A DNA stretch of 64,000 bases from an uncultured Alphaproteobacteria bacterium (GCA_902524245.1 CABZCN010000001.1:248001-312000); one strand, 5' to 3'; positions 1 to 8,528 are shown, counted from the first letter of the stretch. Notes: a model not told the origin generated them from the sequence alone. Program-made: numbers and translations.

Positions 1-180
1 AATAGTTAATGCTAAACCTACAAGGCCCAAGACTGCAAACCTTTCAAGAATAGCGAAACTGATATTGTGACTAAAGAAAACCTCTATATTAATTGCAAAG
101 AATACATAAACACAAAATGATAATAAGATTGCAAAAGAGAGATCCACATCTTTTGTAATCTTTTTTAAAAAATTATCCAT
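1..180 (-). CDS. CUT2 sugar ABC transporter permease, second subunit (partial, N-terminus only)
   Basis: The gene runs off the left edge, so only the first 60 codons are visible. Translation starts MDNFLKKITKDVDLSFAILL and continues as alternating hydrophobic stretches, which fits the first transmembrane helices of an RbsC/YjfF-like permease. Its ATG overlaps the stop codon of the neighbouring permease (TAATG at 178-182), so the two are translationally coupled. System 1 would then be binding protein, ATPase, permease, permease, the two-permease layout known from YtfQRT-YjfF-type importers. The family call rests on position and hydrophobicity, since the diagnostic EAA-like loop lies outside the window. 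Confidence 0.75.
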   Translation of the reverse strand, partial: MDNFLKKITKDVDLSFAILLSFCVYVFFAINIEVFFSHNISFAILERFAVLGLVGLALTI

Positions 181-1220
181 TATTCCTGAGCCCTACTTCC
201 TTTAGCAAATAAACCAAAAACTATGATGCTAAACACGATCATTAAGCCCACACCAACTATTCTAGGTCCACTATTAAATCCTTGTAAAACCATCATATTA
301 TCAACCATAGCAATAAAAATTGCTCCCAAACTAGTCCTTAAAGTAGATCCATAACCACCCATTATTGAATTTCCACCAACCATGACAGTTGCTATAACGA
401 GTATTGTCATATCACCTGATGATCCAAATTCTGCAGAAAAATAATTAGATTGAGCACTATCCATTTGAGCAACAAAAGCTACTGCAACAAATGCACAACA
501 AACAGAACAGATTGTGAAAACAATTATCGCCATGGAAAAATTTTCATGGCCAGTGGCTTTTCCAGCAGCTTTGTTTGCTCCAACTAAATAAACTTTCCTT
601 CCAAAATTTGTATGTCTTAAAACTATCTCAGCTGCAATGGCAATTAAAATAAAAGACCATGTGATACTTGGAAGACCCAAAAAAGAACCAGTTCCTAACC
701 ATTCTGCATCATGAGGTCTTGTAAAGTTTATTACAAGGTTATCACTCCACCATGCACCAATACCATATAGGATGCCTGCTCCACCTAATGTTACAACAAT
801 TGGGTTGCCTCCCATTCCAACAAAATATCCTTGTATTACTCCACTTACGACACCTACTGCTAAAGCAGCTAATAGTGAAACTAAAAAGTTTCCTGCAAGA
901 TCCGGTGATCCAAAACCAGTAGCCATACCCATAGCAAAAGTAACACCACAAATTGATGCTGTTTCTTTTAATGACAATAAAAAAAAATTTCCTGATAAAG
1001 TTACAAATGTAAGTCCTATAGCCATAATGCCATATAGTGCTGCATCTCTGATAATTGCTTTAAAATTGGTTATTGTTAAATAATTTTCTGTAAAAAAAAT
1101 TCCATATATAAACATCACAGCAAAAAGTGACAATAAAATAGCAAGAAGTGTGCGATCCTTATAGAATTGCAAGAACTTTGCAGAAAAAGGTAATTGATTA
1201 TTTTCGATGATAGCGCTCAT
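180..1220 (-). CDS. CUT2 sugar ABC transporter permease, first subunit
   Basis: This is a 346-residue inner-membrane permease of the RbsC/XylH class, predicted to form the sugar channel of system 1. About eight to ten hydrophobic segments are visible, and the C-terminal part has the family pattern VMVGGNSIMGGYGSTLRTSL (around residues 276-296). The usual N-terminal signature GGIDLSVGS, present in other permeases of this window, is degenerate here: SGNFFLLSL near residues 76-84. Its start overlaps the ATPase stop by four bases (ATGA, 1217-1220). Two non-identical permeases in one operon suggest a heterodimeric channel. The substrate is unknown; a neutral sugar or polyol is likely. Confidence 0.9.
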   Translation of the reverse strand: MSAIIENNQLPFSAKFLQFYKDRTLLAILLSLFAVMFIYGIFFTENYLTITNFKAIIRDAALYGIMAIGLTFVTLSGNFFLLSLKETASICGVTFAMGMATGFGSPDLAGNFLVSLLAALAVGVVSGVIQGYFVGMGGNPIVVTLGGAGILYGIGAWWSDNLVINFTRPHDAEWLGTGSFLGLPSITWSFILIAIAAEIVLRHTNFGRKVYLVGANKAAGKATGHENFSMAIIVFTICSVCCAFVAVAFVAQMDSAQSNYFSAEFGSSGDMTILVIATVMVGGNSIMGGYGSTLRTSLGAIFIAMVDNMMVLQGFNSGPRIVGVGLMIVFSIIVFGLFAKGSRAQE

Positions 1221-2725
1221 AGGTTTGTCTCGTTAAATGGATCAGTAATCTCTTTGAGAATAACAGGTGTTTTAATTTTTTCTAATCGGTGTTCATCAAT
1301 CATCATTCCTCTATAAAATGTAATCACTCTGTCAGGGAGATATGTGATTTCTTGGATATCAGTAGAGGCAAAAATAATTGTAATTCCTCTTGCTGCTAAT
1401 TCTCTCATTCTTTGATATATCTCTGATTTAGCACCAACATCAACACCTCTTGTCGGCTCATTCACAAGCAATACATCGGGCTTGATTGAAAGCCATTTTC
1501 CTAATGCTACTTTTTGTTGATTTCCGCCACTTAAAAGACCTGACTCATCGTGCATTCTTTTGACATCAATTAAGAACTCTTTTGCTAAATTTCTGGAATA
1601 ATTATCCTCAGAACTGCCAAAGTTAAAACCATATTTTGATATCGCACCAAGTGCTGGGGAGGTTAAATTCTCAAATATTGGACGTCCAAGAAAAAGACCA
1701 TCTTTTTTTCTATCGGAGGAGCAATATGCAATTTTTTTCTTTATAGCATGACTTGGTGATTTAGGTAAAAAGGTTTCACCGTTCAAAGTGAGTGAACCTG
1801 ATCTAGATTGAAGTGCACCTGCTATGGAGGCTAATACTTCACCTGCTCCACTACCAAGTTGCCCAGAGAGCCCAAGTATCTCTCCCTTGAAGGCTGAAAA
1901 ACTAACCGGCTCTAGAACGCCATCAGGCCAAAGTTCTTTTACTTCTAATTTTGGATCATCACTTATATGGTCAGCTTTTGATGGGAACATATTTGCCAAT
2001 TCTCTTCCAAGCATAATTTCAACTAGTTTATTTACATCAATATCTTTAGTTTCTTGAATACCTTGACTTACTCCGTCTCTTAATATTGTTATTCTTTTTG
2101 TAATCTTAAAAATTTCGTCCAGTCTATGACTTACATAAATTATTGATTTACCATTTGCAGCAAGACGCTCAACCATTTCTAAAATTCTTCGACTCTCTGC
2201 TTCACCTAACGCAGCTGTAGGCTCATCTAAAATTAAAATTTTTGCTTCTCTCGAAATTAGTCTAGCTACTTCTACCAAATGTTGTTCACCAACAGATAAT
2301 AAATTTATTCTAGTAGTTGGGTCTACTTCAGTTAATCCAACTTCATCAAGATATGGGCGTGCCATTTTTGCCAATGTATTAAGAGTGGCAAATTTTTTTA
2401 CTTTAGCTCCAGTAAGAAAAATATTTTCTGCAACTGACATATTAGGTATCAAACTTAATTCTTGTTGAGCAATAGCAATGCCAGACTCCTCTGCTTGTGA
2501 AGGCGTTTCAAATTTTACTTCTTTACCATTGATTTGATAGCTGCCTTTAAAACCAGGGTCAAATCCACTTATAATTTTAACAAGAGTTGATTTCCCAGCT
2601 CCATTTTCTCCAACTAGTCCCATAATTTCACCTTCGTTTATCTCAAAATTTGCTTCTTTTAGAGCCTGTATGGCCCCAAAAGTCCTAGAAACTTTTGAAA
2701 TTTTAAGAATTGGATTTGTGGACAT
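1217..2725 (-). CDS. CUT2 sugar ABC transporter ATPase, tandem ABC domains
   Basis: This 502-residue cytoplasmic ATPase drives sugar import and has two fused nucleotide-binding domains, as in RbsA and MglA. Domain 1 has an intact Walker A (GENGAGKST, residues 39-47), a signature variant LSVGEQ (about 143-148) and Walker B LILDEP (about 164-169). Domain 2 has LSGGNQQ and VNEPTRG near residues 395-425, but its Walker A position reads GQLGSGAGEV. This degenerate second P-loop is normal for the family and implies one main hydrolytic site. The gene follows the binding-protein gene after a strong hairpin and is coupled to the first permease by ATGA. The start ATG at 2725 has no clear ribosome site. 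Confidence 0.93.
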   Translation of the reverse strand: MSTNPILKISKVSRTFGAIQALKEANFEINEGEIMGLVGENGAGKSTLVKIISGFDPGFKGSYQINGKEVKFETPSQAEESGIAIAQQELSLIPNMSVAENIFLTGAKVKKFATLNTLAKMARPYLDEVGLTEVDPTTRINLLSVGEQHLVEVARLISREAKILILDEPTAALGEAESRRILEMVERLAANGKSIIYVSHRLDEIFKITKRITILRDGVSQGIQETKDIDVNKLVEIMLGRELANMFPSKADHISDDPKLEVKELWPDGVLEPVSFSAFKGEILGLSGQLGSGAGEVLASIAGALQSRSGSLTLNGETFLPKSPSHAIKKKIAYCSSDRKKDGLFLGRPIFENLTSPALGAISKYGFNFGSSEDNYSRNLAKEFLIDVKRMHDESGLLSGGNQQKVALGKWLSIKPDVLLVNEPTRGVDVGAKSEIYQRMRELAARGITIIFASTDIQEITYLPDRVITFYRGMMIDEHRLEKIKTPVILKEITDPFNETNL

Positions 2726-2762
2726 ATTAAAGAAGATTGTACACCTTATTTATTTATAAAAC

Positions 2763-2788
2763 ACACACAGGGATAGTTCCCTGTGTGT
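2763..2788 (-). promoter_or_regulatory. Intercistronic hairpin after the binding-protein gene of system 1
   Basis: This is a perfect 11-bp stem (2763-2773 with 2778-2788) around a four-base loop, rich in GT/AC and capped by GGGA/TCCC. It lies 26 bases past the binding-protein stop and 37 bases before the ATPase start. On the transcribed strand it is followed by GTTTTATAAAT, not a clean T-run. It is therefore better read as a partial terminator or 3'-end stabiliser than as a full stop. The likely effect is more binding-protein mRNA than transporter mRNA. Confidence 0.75.
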
Positions 2789-2814
2789 AAAAATTGTTAT
2801 GAAAAGACTAAAAC

Positions 2815-3858
2815 TTAGTCCCAAGCACCTGAGCAAAGCTCGTTGATGCCATATAACTTACCATCAAAACCTCTAAGTGCTGTGAAGTCCATAGTGGCAC
2901 CAGTCACTGAAGGGTTAGGTGTAAAGTTAATGTAGTTTGCTAGCTTACCGTTCTCCATGTACTCTTTAACAAGAGCTATAGCTAATTGACCTTCATGAAG
3001 AGGTGACTGTAGAGTAGTACCAAATTGCTTTCCATCAGTAATCATCTGCTTATCACCGTTACACACAGTACCAACTGTAATGACAGCATCACTATCTACA
3101 CTACCACTTTTGCCAGTACCTGCATACCAGTCAACGTTATAACCAGCTTCTTCTAAAGCCTTAATACCACCAGTTAAGATCGCATCGTCCATACCATATA
3201 CAAAATGAATTCCCTGATCTTTAACTTTAGCTATTAGCTTAGCTGCTCCTTTATAACCGTTAGCCTGTCCAAATCCCTCACCGATGTCACCGATAAGATT
3301 TAAGTCAGTTCCAGCGATAGCTTGTTTAAAAGCATTTATTGATAAGCCATATCCACCGTAAGAGTGAGGATATGATAATGCAATTACATTATATCCATCT
3401 CCACCAGCAGCTTGTTTCATCTTCATAGCTTTAACCATCATCTCACCTGCGTTATAAGCACGAAGACTATCATCTGGTCCGGCATATCCAAAGATGAATG
3501 CTTTATCTTGCTCATTAGGTAACTGATTGATTTTTAAAACTGGTACTCCAGTTTTAGCAAGCTTTCTTAACGAACCTAAACCTGCAACAGCATCAGGTGG
3601 CCACCAAATAAATACATCAGGTAGTGCACCACTTGACAAGTATTGTTCTACTTGTTGGTTTTGCTCTGCTTGGTTATAGTTGTTTTCAAAAACAGTAATA
3701 TCATAGCCATATTGCTCTGCTGTAGCTTTAATACCTTTAACGAACGCACCAACATAAGCCTCAGATGATGCAGCATTAAAAGACACGATTTCAACTGCCT
3801 TAGCTGAACCGAAAGAAAAGCACATTAGAACAGCTAATACTTTTATTAATTTGTTCAT
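2815..3858 (-). CDS. Periplasmic sugar-binding protein of system 1 (RbsB-like, PBP type 1)
   Basis: This is a 347-residue exported protein with a Sec signal peptide: lysines, a hydrophobic core and cleavage near FGSAKA-VE at about residue 21. The mature part has the type-1 periplasmic-binding-protein layout, with an N-lobe start VEIVSFNAASSEAYVGAFVK, a central hinge region and a second lobe containing FVYGMDDAILTGGIKALEEA. A consensus AGGAGG lies just upstream of the ATG, which marks a highly translated gene. It heads the operon and is divergent from the winged-helix/binding-protein fusion regulator. The ligand cannot be read from the sequence. Confidence 0.92.
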   Translation of the reverse strand: MNKLIKVLAVLMCFSFGSAKAVEIVSFNAASSEAYVGAFVKGIKATAEQYGYDITVFENNYNQAEQNQQVEQYLSSGALPDVFIWWPPDAVAGLGSLRKLAKTGVPVLKINQLPNEQDKAFIFGYAGPDDSLRAYNAGEMMVKAMKMKQAAGGDGYNVIALSYPHSYGGYGLSINAFKQAIAGTDLNLIGDIGEGFGQANGYKGAAKLIAKVKDQGIHFVYGMDDAILTGGIKALEEAGYNVDWYAGTGKSGSVDSDAVITVGTVCNGDKQMITDGKQFGTTLQSPLHEGQLAIALVKEYMENGKLANYINFTPNPSVTGATMDFTALRGFDGKLYGINELCSGAWD

Positions 3859-3905
3859 ATTGATCCTCCTAATATCCTTATGAAGAAATTATCCATGATT
3901 TATTA

Positions 3906-3940
3906 AGAGATTTAATCTCTAATATATTCAAATTGAATAT
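3906..3940. promoter_or_regulatory. Two adjacent palindromes, probable operators in a divergent promoter region
   Basis: The 112-bp gap between the system-1 binding protein and the regulator holds two perfect inverted repeats. One is AGAGATT-T-AATCTCT (3906-3920) and the other ATATTCAA-A-TTGAATAT (3924-3940). The second overlaps where the -35 of the regulator gene should lie, upstream of TATAAT at 3952-3957. This fits autoregulation plus control of the transporter operon. Binding by the neighbouring regulator is inference. Confidence 0.5.
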
Positions 3941-3951
3941 TTTAATGAATT

Positions 3952-3957
3952 TATAAT
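3952..3957 (+). promoter_or_regulatory. Putative -10 element of the regulator gene
   Basis: A perfect TATAAT ends 13 bases before the ATG at 3971. Transcription would begin about 7 bases before the start codon, so the mRNA leader is too short for a normal ribosome site, and none is seen. Confidence 0.45.
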
Positions 3958-3970
3958 ATAATACCTACAA

Positions 3971-5656
3971 ATGAATAGAAACGAGATTACCACTCTTTTA
4001 AAATTCGTTGATAAAACAAGACTTTTATTTAACAGATCTATTTCAATTAAAACAATTGACGCTGATTGGAATATTTTTTCTTATGTTATTATTAACCATC
4101 TAGACAATAAAATTACCACTACTACGAGTATCATCCAGGCATCAGGTTTGCCATTTGCAACTGGATTGAGAAGAGTAAAAAAACTTATTCAAGAAAAAAA
4201 ATTAATACAAAGATCAAAAACAAAATCAGGTAAATCGTTTTCTATACATCCAAGTAATAATCTCATTAAAGAATTCACGGATTATTTACTTTCAATCAAA
4301 AAAGAGGTGGCCCTGAACTTAGGTTACAGTGATTTTAATGATAATTATTTTTTTGGAACTTCTCTGTCTGCAGGAAATATTATACCTGCACCAAATGTTA
4401 TAATTAATCAAAATAAAAAATACAAAAAAATTAACTTTCTTGCCAATGATAATCCCACATTTAAAGTGATAGATAAGAATATTGATTTTTTTGAATACAT
4501 ACTCGATTGTGAAATTGAACTTATTATTGAAGGTGATTTGAAAAAACTACTTAATGTAATAATTAAAAATTCCTCATCAAATAAAAAGTCTAAATTTGAC
4601 ATAGTTGCTTTTAATATTCCATGGATTGGACAGTTAACTAAATTAAATTGCCTTCTTCCTTTGAATAATTTTGTTAAAGATGTTGGAATAAATTTGAATG
4701 ACTTTCACTATTCAGGAGTAAGATCAAGTTCTTTTAATAAAAAACTTTATGGGATTCCGATCGAAGCAATTCCTGATCTGTTATTTTATAGAACAGATAT
4801 TTTTCAAAAATATGCTTTGAGTCCACCAAAAACATTTCAGGATTTACTCCATGCTTGTGAGGTATTAAAAGGTGACAAACAGATAGAAAGTCCTATTTCT
4901 TGGCCAGCTAAAAAAGGTCAACCACTTGCTACTAGTTTTATTTTAGCAATGGCAAATTATGGAAAACCATATGTAAACCTTAGGTACATTGGGAAGAATA
5001 TTTATGATTTAGATGTTGAAAAAATACTATTAAAAGCAAATTTTTTATCTGATGCATCTTTTGAAGCAGCTAAAATGTTGAAAAAATTGACTTTGTACTC
5101 TCCAAATGAATTATCTGCTCATTCCAATGATGAATGTGTTGAATATTATAGTCAGGGTAAATCAGCTATGGCAATGAATTGGAGTAGTAGGGCCCATTTG
5201 TTCGAACTAAATGAGGCTTCACCTGCATATAAAAAAACTGGTTATTTACCAAGACCTGCTGGAAATTCCTCTTTTCAAGTATCTCCAATAGGTGGGTTTT
5301 CATTAGGCATACCCTCAAATATCTCTCCTGAAAAAATACCTTTTGTTATGAAAAATATTCGTAATTTTGTCTCTCCTGAATTTATAAAATATTATATTGA
5401 GCATGGTAGTTTATCATCTCCCGTTTTTAGTGTCGTAAATGATCCCGAAGTGAGAGCTTTAAGTCCAATATTTAATGAAATTGATAAAATGGAAAAGGAG
5501 GAAAAAATTATAGAATGGGCAAGATATCCTTTGCCAACCTATTCAAATATTATTGAAGATGTTGGTCATAAAATTTATGAGTATATTTTTTTGAATAAGG
5601 ATTTGGAAACTACACTAAAGAGTTGTCAACAAAGTGCCCAAAAGTATTTAAATTAA
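3971..5656 (+). CDS. Winged-helix / solute-binding-protein fusion, probable sugar-responsive transcriptional regulator
   Basis: The product is 561 residues with no signal peptide or transmembrane segment, so it should be cytoplasmic. Residues about 33-98 look like a MarR-type winged helix: a recognition-helix region near SGLPFATGLRRVKKLIQEKK and a wing near RSKTKSGKSFSIHPS. From about residue 152 to the end it resembles family-1 extracellular solute-binding proteins (MalE/UgpB type). Visible examples are FDIVAFNIPWIGQLTKLNCL, YGIPIEAIPDLLFYRTDIF, GKSAMAMNWSSRAH and PIGGFSLGIP. It is divergent from the system-1 transporter, and its stop lies one base from the convergent SDR gene. The inferred role is a one-component sensor that reads a cytoplasmic sugar with a captured binding-protein fold. 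The domain calls come from reading motifs, not a profile search. Confidence 0.7.
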   Translation: MNRNEITTLLKFVDKTRLLFNRSISIKTIDADWNIFSYVIINHLDNKITTTTSIIQASGLPFATGLRRVKKLIQEKKLIQRSKTKSGKSFSIHPSNNLIKEFTDYLLSIKKEVALNLGYSDFNDNYFFGTSLSAGNIIPAPNVIINQNKKYKKINFLANDNPTFKVIDKNIDFFEYILDCEIELIIEGDLKKLLNVIIKNSSSNKKSKFDIVAFNIPWIGQLTKLNCLLPLNNFVKDVGINLNDFHYSGVRSSSFNKKLYGIPIEAIPDLLFYRTDIFQKYALSPPKTFQDLLHACEVLKGDKQIESPISWPAKKGQPLATSFILAMANYGKPYVNLRYIGKNIYDLDVEKILLKANFLSDASFEAAKMLKKLTLYSPNELSAHSNDECVEYYSQGKSAMAMNWSSRAHLFELNEASPAYKKTGYLPRPAGNSSFQVSPIGGFSLGIPSNISPEKIPFVMKNIRNFVSPEFIKYYIEHGSLSSPVFSVVNDPEVRALSPIFNEIDKMEKEEKIIEWARYPLPTYSNIIEDVGHKIYEYIFLNKDLETTLKSCQQSAQKYLN

Positions 5657-5657
5657 A

Positions 5658-6479
5658 CTATTTTATTTCCATTTTTTCTGCAGGCTGAGGAGGTGCAAAA
5701 GGATATCCTCCCCACACCGACTGGTCAAAGTTTACAACAGAACCTGTCATCATACCTGAATCATCAGATGCTAAAAATGTAACTGCTTTAGCTACCTCTT
5801 TTGGATCAAGCAACCTTCCAAATGGTTGAGCTTTACCAGCATCTTCTAACCAATTTTCTGAGGCACCATGATATTTTGTTTGTATCTCATGTTCTCCATC
5901 TGAAGCCATCCAACCAATATTTAACTGATTAACTCTAATTTTATTTTTTAACAAAGCGAATGCTGTATTCCTTGTTAATGTTGCAAGTGCCCCTTTTGAT
6001 ACGCAATAAGTTGATATGAATGGTTGGCCAGTCATAGCTGCCACAGATCCAATATTAATAATTGAACCCTCTATGTTTTGTTCAATCATAATTTTCACTG
6101 TATCTTGTATAAGAAAATAAGGGCCTTTTAAGTTGGTGCCAATCATTTTATCGAACAGTTCTTCGCTCGTATTAACAATATCTCCCCTATCAGTAATACC
6201 GGCAGCGTTTACAAGAACATCCAATCTCCCAAATTCTTGTTTGGCAACTGAAACTGCATTTCTACACTCTTGGACCTCTCCAAGGTCTGTTTTTACAAAA
6301 ATTACTTTACACCCAGTTTCATCTTGAATTTTTTTTGATACATCATTTCCTTTATCCTCTTTTCTACCAATTGTGACAATACCTTCAGCTCCGCTATCGG
6401 CAAAATTTTTTGCAATTGCTGCTCCTAAACCTTGCGTTCCTCCAGTCACTAGTGCAAACTTTCCCTTAATACTATTCAT
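5658..6479 (-). CDS. SDR-family NAD(P)-dependent oxidoreductase, inositol/sugar cluster
   Basis: This is a 273-residue classical short-chain dehydrogenase. The Rossmann motif is TGGTQGLG (residues about 13-20). NAAG lies near residue 91, and the catalytic serine region (NIGSVAAM) is followed by YCVSK around residues 156-160. The length is usual for the family. The start overlaps the end of iolE by eight bases, so they are coupled and the substrate is probably an inositol-pathway ketone or alcohol. The C-terminal tail PFAPPQPAEKMEIK is longer than in typical members. The exact substrate is unknown. Confidence 0.85.
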   Translation of the reverse strand: MNSIKGKFALVTGGTQGLGAAIAKNFADSGAEGIVTIGRKEDKGNDVSKKIQDETGCKVIFVKTDLGEVQECRNAVSVAKQEFGRLDVLVNAAGITDRGDIVNTSEELFDKMIGTNLKGPYFLIQDTVKIMIEQNIEGSIINIGSVAAMTGQPFISTYCVSKGALATLTRNTAFALLKNKIRVNQLNIGWMASDGEHEIQTKYHGASENWLEDAGKAQPFGRLLDPKEVAKAVTFLASDDSGMMTGSVVNFDQSVWGGYPFAPPQPAEKMEIK

Positions 6480-7383
6480 CTCTATAATCCTCTATTTCAT
6501 ATCCATACATACTTAAGCATTCTACAAGTTCTTTATTTCCAATTTTAGCATATTCAAATGGGTTCGCTTTGGCGGGATCTTGCTCTGCCTCAACAATGAA
6601 CCATCCTTCGTAATTATTATTTGATAATGTCTCAACTACTTCCTTAAAATTAATATTTCCATCTCCAGGCACTGTGAAGGCTCCCTCTAATACAAAATCT
6701 AAAAAACTTTTTTTTGATCGATCTAAATTATTTACAACCTTTGAGCGAATGTCTTTAGCATGAAAGTGATTTATTCTTTTTGCGTATTTATTTATTACTC
6801 TCAAAGAGTTGCCTCCTGCAAAGGTCATATGGCCTGTATCAAATAAGATTTTTACTGCCTCACCTGTGTGGTTCATCAATTTATCAAGCTCATCCTCAGT
6901 CTCAATCGCTGTACCCATGTGATGATGAAATGAAATTGGCACACCAAAATCTGCACAAAATTCTGCAAATAATGTTAGTTTCCTTCCATACTCTTTAAAA
7001 TCCTCACTATGTATTTTTCTTTTTGTGTTTAAAGGAGCATGTCTAATATTTTGGATAGTTCCAGATGTTTCTCCATATGCTAAAACTGCTGCGCCTAGGT
7101 CTCTGAAGAGAGTGAGTTGTTGAAGGACTTTATCTTTTTCATTTTCTAAGTCATTATCTAGCACAGTTCCTGAATACCACCCTGATGCCAAGTATAGTTG
7201 GTGATTTTTTAAAATTGGACCAAGTTTTTCAGGAGTTTTTGGAAATTTTCCACCTGTTTCCACACCAGTAAATCCAGCAAGTTTTGACTCACTAAGGCAG
7301 GTATCCAGAGAAGTCTCTCCTCCAAGTTCAGGTAAATCATCATTGGACCATGCTATAGGTGCTATTCCCAATTTTGCTTTCAT
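6472..7383 (-). CDS. iolE: Inosose dehydratase (IolE)
   Basis: IolE dehydrates 2-keto-myo-inositol (scyllo-inosose) to a trihydroxycyclohexanedione, step two of inositol breakdown in the cytoplasm. The 303-residue product opens with the family pattern KLGIAPIAWSNDDLPELGGE. The remainder is a xylose-isomerase-like TIM barrel with likely metal ligands in FHHHMGTAIE, LFDTGHMTFAGG and INHFHAKD, and a late GWFIVEAEQD. Length matches known IolE. The ATG at 7383 has a strong AGGAGG upstream. The gene is divergent from iolG, leaving a shared 116-bp control region. Confidence 0.9.
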   Translation of the reverse strand: MKAKLGIAPIAWSNDDLPELGGETSLDTCLSESKLAGFTGVETGGKFPKTPEKLGPILKNHQLYLASGWYSGTVLDNDLENEKDKVLQQLTLFRDLGAAVLAYGETSGTIQNIRHAPLNTKRKIHSEDFKEYGRKLTLFAEFCADFGVPISFHHHMGTAIETEDELDKLMNHTGEAVKILFDTGHMTFAGGNSLRVINKYAKRINHFHAKDIRSKVVNNLDRSKKSFLDFVLEGAFTVPGDGNINFKEVVETLSNNNYEGWFIVEAEQDPAKANPFEYAKIGNKELVECLSMYGYEIEDYRDE

Positions 7384-7442
7384 AAACCCCTCCTATGAAA
7401 AGATTATAGATAAATAAACCTTTTAAAGAATACTTAAATTTT

Positions 7443-7455
7443 ATTCAAAATGAAT
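7443..7455. promoter_or_regulatory. Palindrome ATTCA-N3-TGAAT in the iolE-iolG divergent region
   Basis: ATTCA AAA TGAAT is an inverted repeat differing by one base from the core of the palindrome at 3926-3938 (ATTCA AAT TGAAT) in front of the fusion regulator. A shared site in two divergent control regions of the same island suggests a common regulator. In such AT-rich DNA chance similarity is possible. Confidence 0.4.
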
Positions 7456-7485
7456 TTTTTTTTATTTCTAAAATTTAAAGAATAC

Positions 7486-7491
7486 TATAAT
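7486..7491 (+). promoter_or_regulatory. Putative -10 element of iolG
   Basis: A perfect TATAAT lies eight bases before the iolG ATG (7500). If used, transcription starts one or two bases before the start codon, giving a leaderless message. No -35 consensus or ribosome site is visible. Confidence 0.45.
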
Positions 7492-7499
7492 TCTGTGAT

Positions 7500-8504
7500 A
7501 TGAAAAAAGTTAGTATTGCAGTTATTGGGTGCGGGCGAATTGGCCAAATGCACGCTAAGAATATTCAACTTCATGAACAGACAAATTTAGTATGCATTTA
7601 TGACCCAAATGAAGAATTTGCAAAAAAAGTATCAAATGATTTAAACGTACTTGCTGTGGAAAATGTTGATGATATTTTTAACAATAATGATATTGATGCT
7701 ATTCTTATATCTTCCCCTACAAATACACATATTGATTTCATAGAGAGATCTGTTGCATCAAAAAAACCTGTTTTGTGTGAGAAACCTATTGACCTCGATA
7801 TAAAAAAAGTTGATGAGTTTTCAAGAAGACTTGAAGGTAATAAAGTTCCAATTCAATTAGGCTTTAATAGAAGATTTGATCCTGGTCATCAGGCTGCAAA
7901 AAAATCTTTTATTAATGGTGAAATTGGTGAGCTTCATCAATGTCTGATTACATCTAGAGATCCAGGTCTGCCTAGTTGGGATTATTTAAAAGTGTCCGGT
8001 GGGCAATTTAGAGATATGACAATTCATGATTTTGATTTAGCCCGTTTTATGCTTGGTGAAGAACCAGTTAAGGTATTTGCAATTTCTAATGCTTTAATAG
8101 ATCCAAAAATTAAATCTGAATTAAATGATAGTGACACCTTGATGATTATAATGGAAACAGCCTCGGGAAAACAATGTCATATAAACAACTCTAGATCAGC
8201 AACTTATGGATATGATCAAAGAGTTGAGTTGTTTGGTAGCAAAGGGATGGTTATATCTGAAAATAGAAAGCCACATGAATTGAAAAAATACAATTCAGAG
8301 TTTGTTGACAAGAGTGAACCCTATTTAAATTTTTTTATTGAGAGATACCAGGAGTCTTATATGAATTCTATTAGCTCATTTGTCGAAACAATTTTGGAAA
8401 AAAAGCCTGTATCTGTTGGTTTTGAGGACGGAAGAAGAGCTCTTCTCTTAGCTGAAACTGCTTATAAATCTGTCAAAAGTGGGAGGATGGAGAATATTGA
8501 TTAA
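7500..8504 (+). CDS. iolG: Inositol 2-dehydrogenase (IolG), Gfo/Idh/MocA family
   Basis: This 334-residue NAD-dependent enzyme oxidises myo-inositol to 2-keto-myo-inositol, the first catabolic step and the substrate of the neighbouring IolE. The N-terminal Rossmann motif is VIGCGRIGQMHAKN (residues 8-21). The conserved EKP lysine motif follows LCEKPIDL near residue 95, and the catalytic loop reads GGQFRDMTIHDFDLARFM. Length is normal. It is divergent from iolE across 116 bp and followed by an aldolase gene 75 bp later. Sugar-dehydrogenase relatives look similar, but the pairing with IolE favours inositol. Confidence 0.87.
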   Translation: MKKVSIAVIGCGRIGQMHAKNIQLHEQTNLVCIYDPNEEFAKKVSNDLNVLAVENVDDIFNNNDIDAILISSPTNTHIDFIERSVASKKPVLCEKPIDLDIKKVDEFSRRLEGNKVPIQLGFNRRFDPGHQAAKKSFINGEIGELHQCLITSRDPGLPSWDYLKVSGGQFRDMTIHDFDLARFMLGEEPVKVFAISNALIDPKIKSELNDSDTLMIIMETASGKQCHINNSRSATYGYDQRVELFGSKGMVISENRKPHELKKYNSEFVDKSEPYLNFFIERYQESYMNSISSFVETILEKKPVSVGFEDGRRALLLAETAYKSVKSGRMENID

Positions 8505-8514
8505 ATTTATGCAT

Positions 8515-8528
8515 TTATTCATGAATAA
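8515..8528. repeat. 14-bp perfect palindrome between iolG and the aldolase gene
   Basis: TTATTCATGAATAA reads the same on both strands. It lies 11 bases after the iolG stop and 52 bases before the aldolase start. No T-run follows, and the half-site ATTCA/TGAAT matches the palindromes at 3926 and 7443 but without a spacer. It may be a protein-binding site for the aldolase promoter. Confidence 0.35.

Noticed and set aside
1824-2057. Open frames on the opposite strand of known genes
   Set aside because: They lie wholly inside confident genes, lack ribosome sites and have no recognisable domain; the same applies to other such frames in the window.
8515-8528. Terminator after iolG
   Set aside because: The palindrome has no loop, no GC pairs beyond one C and G per arm, and no T-run.
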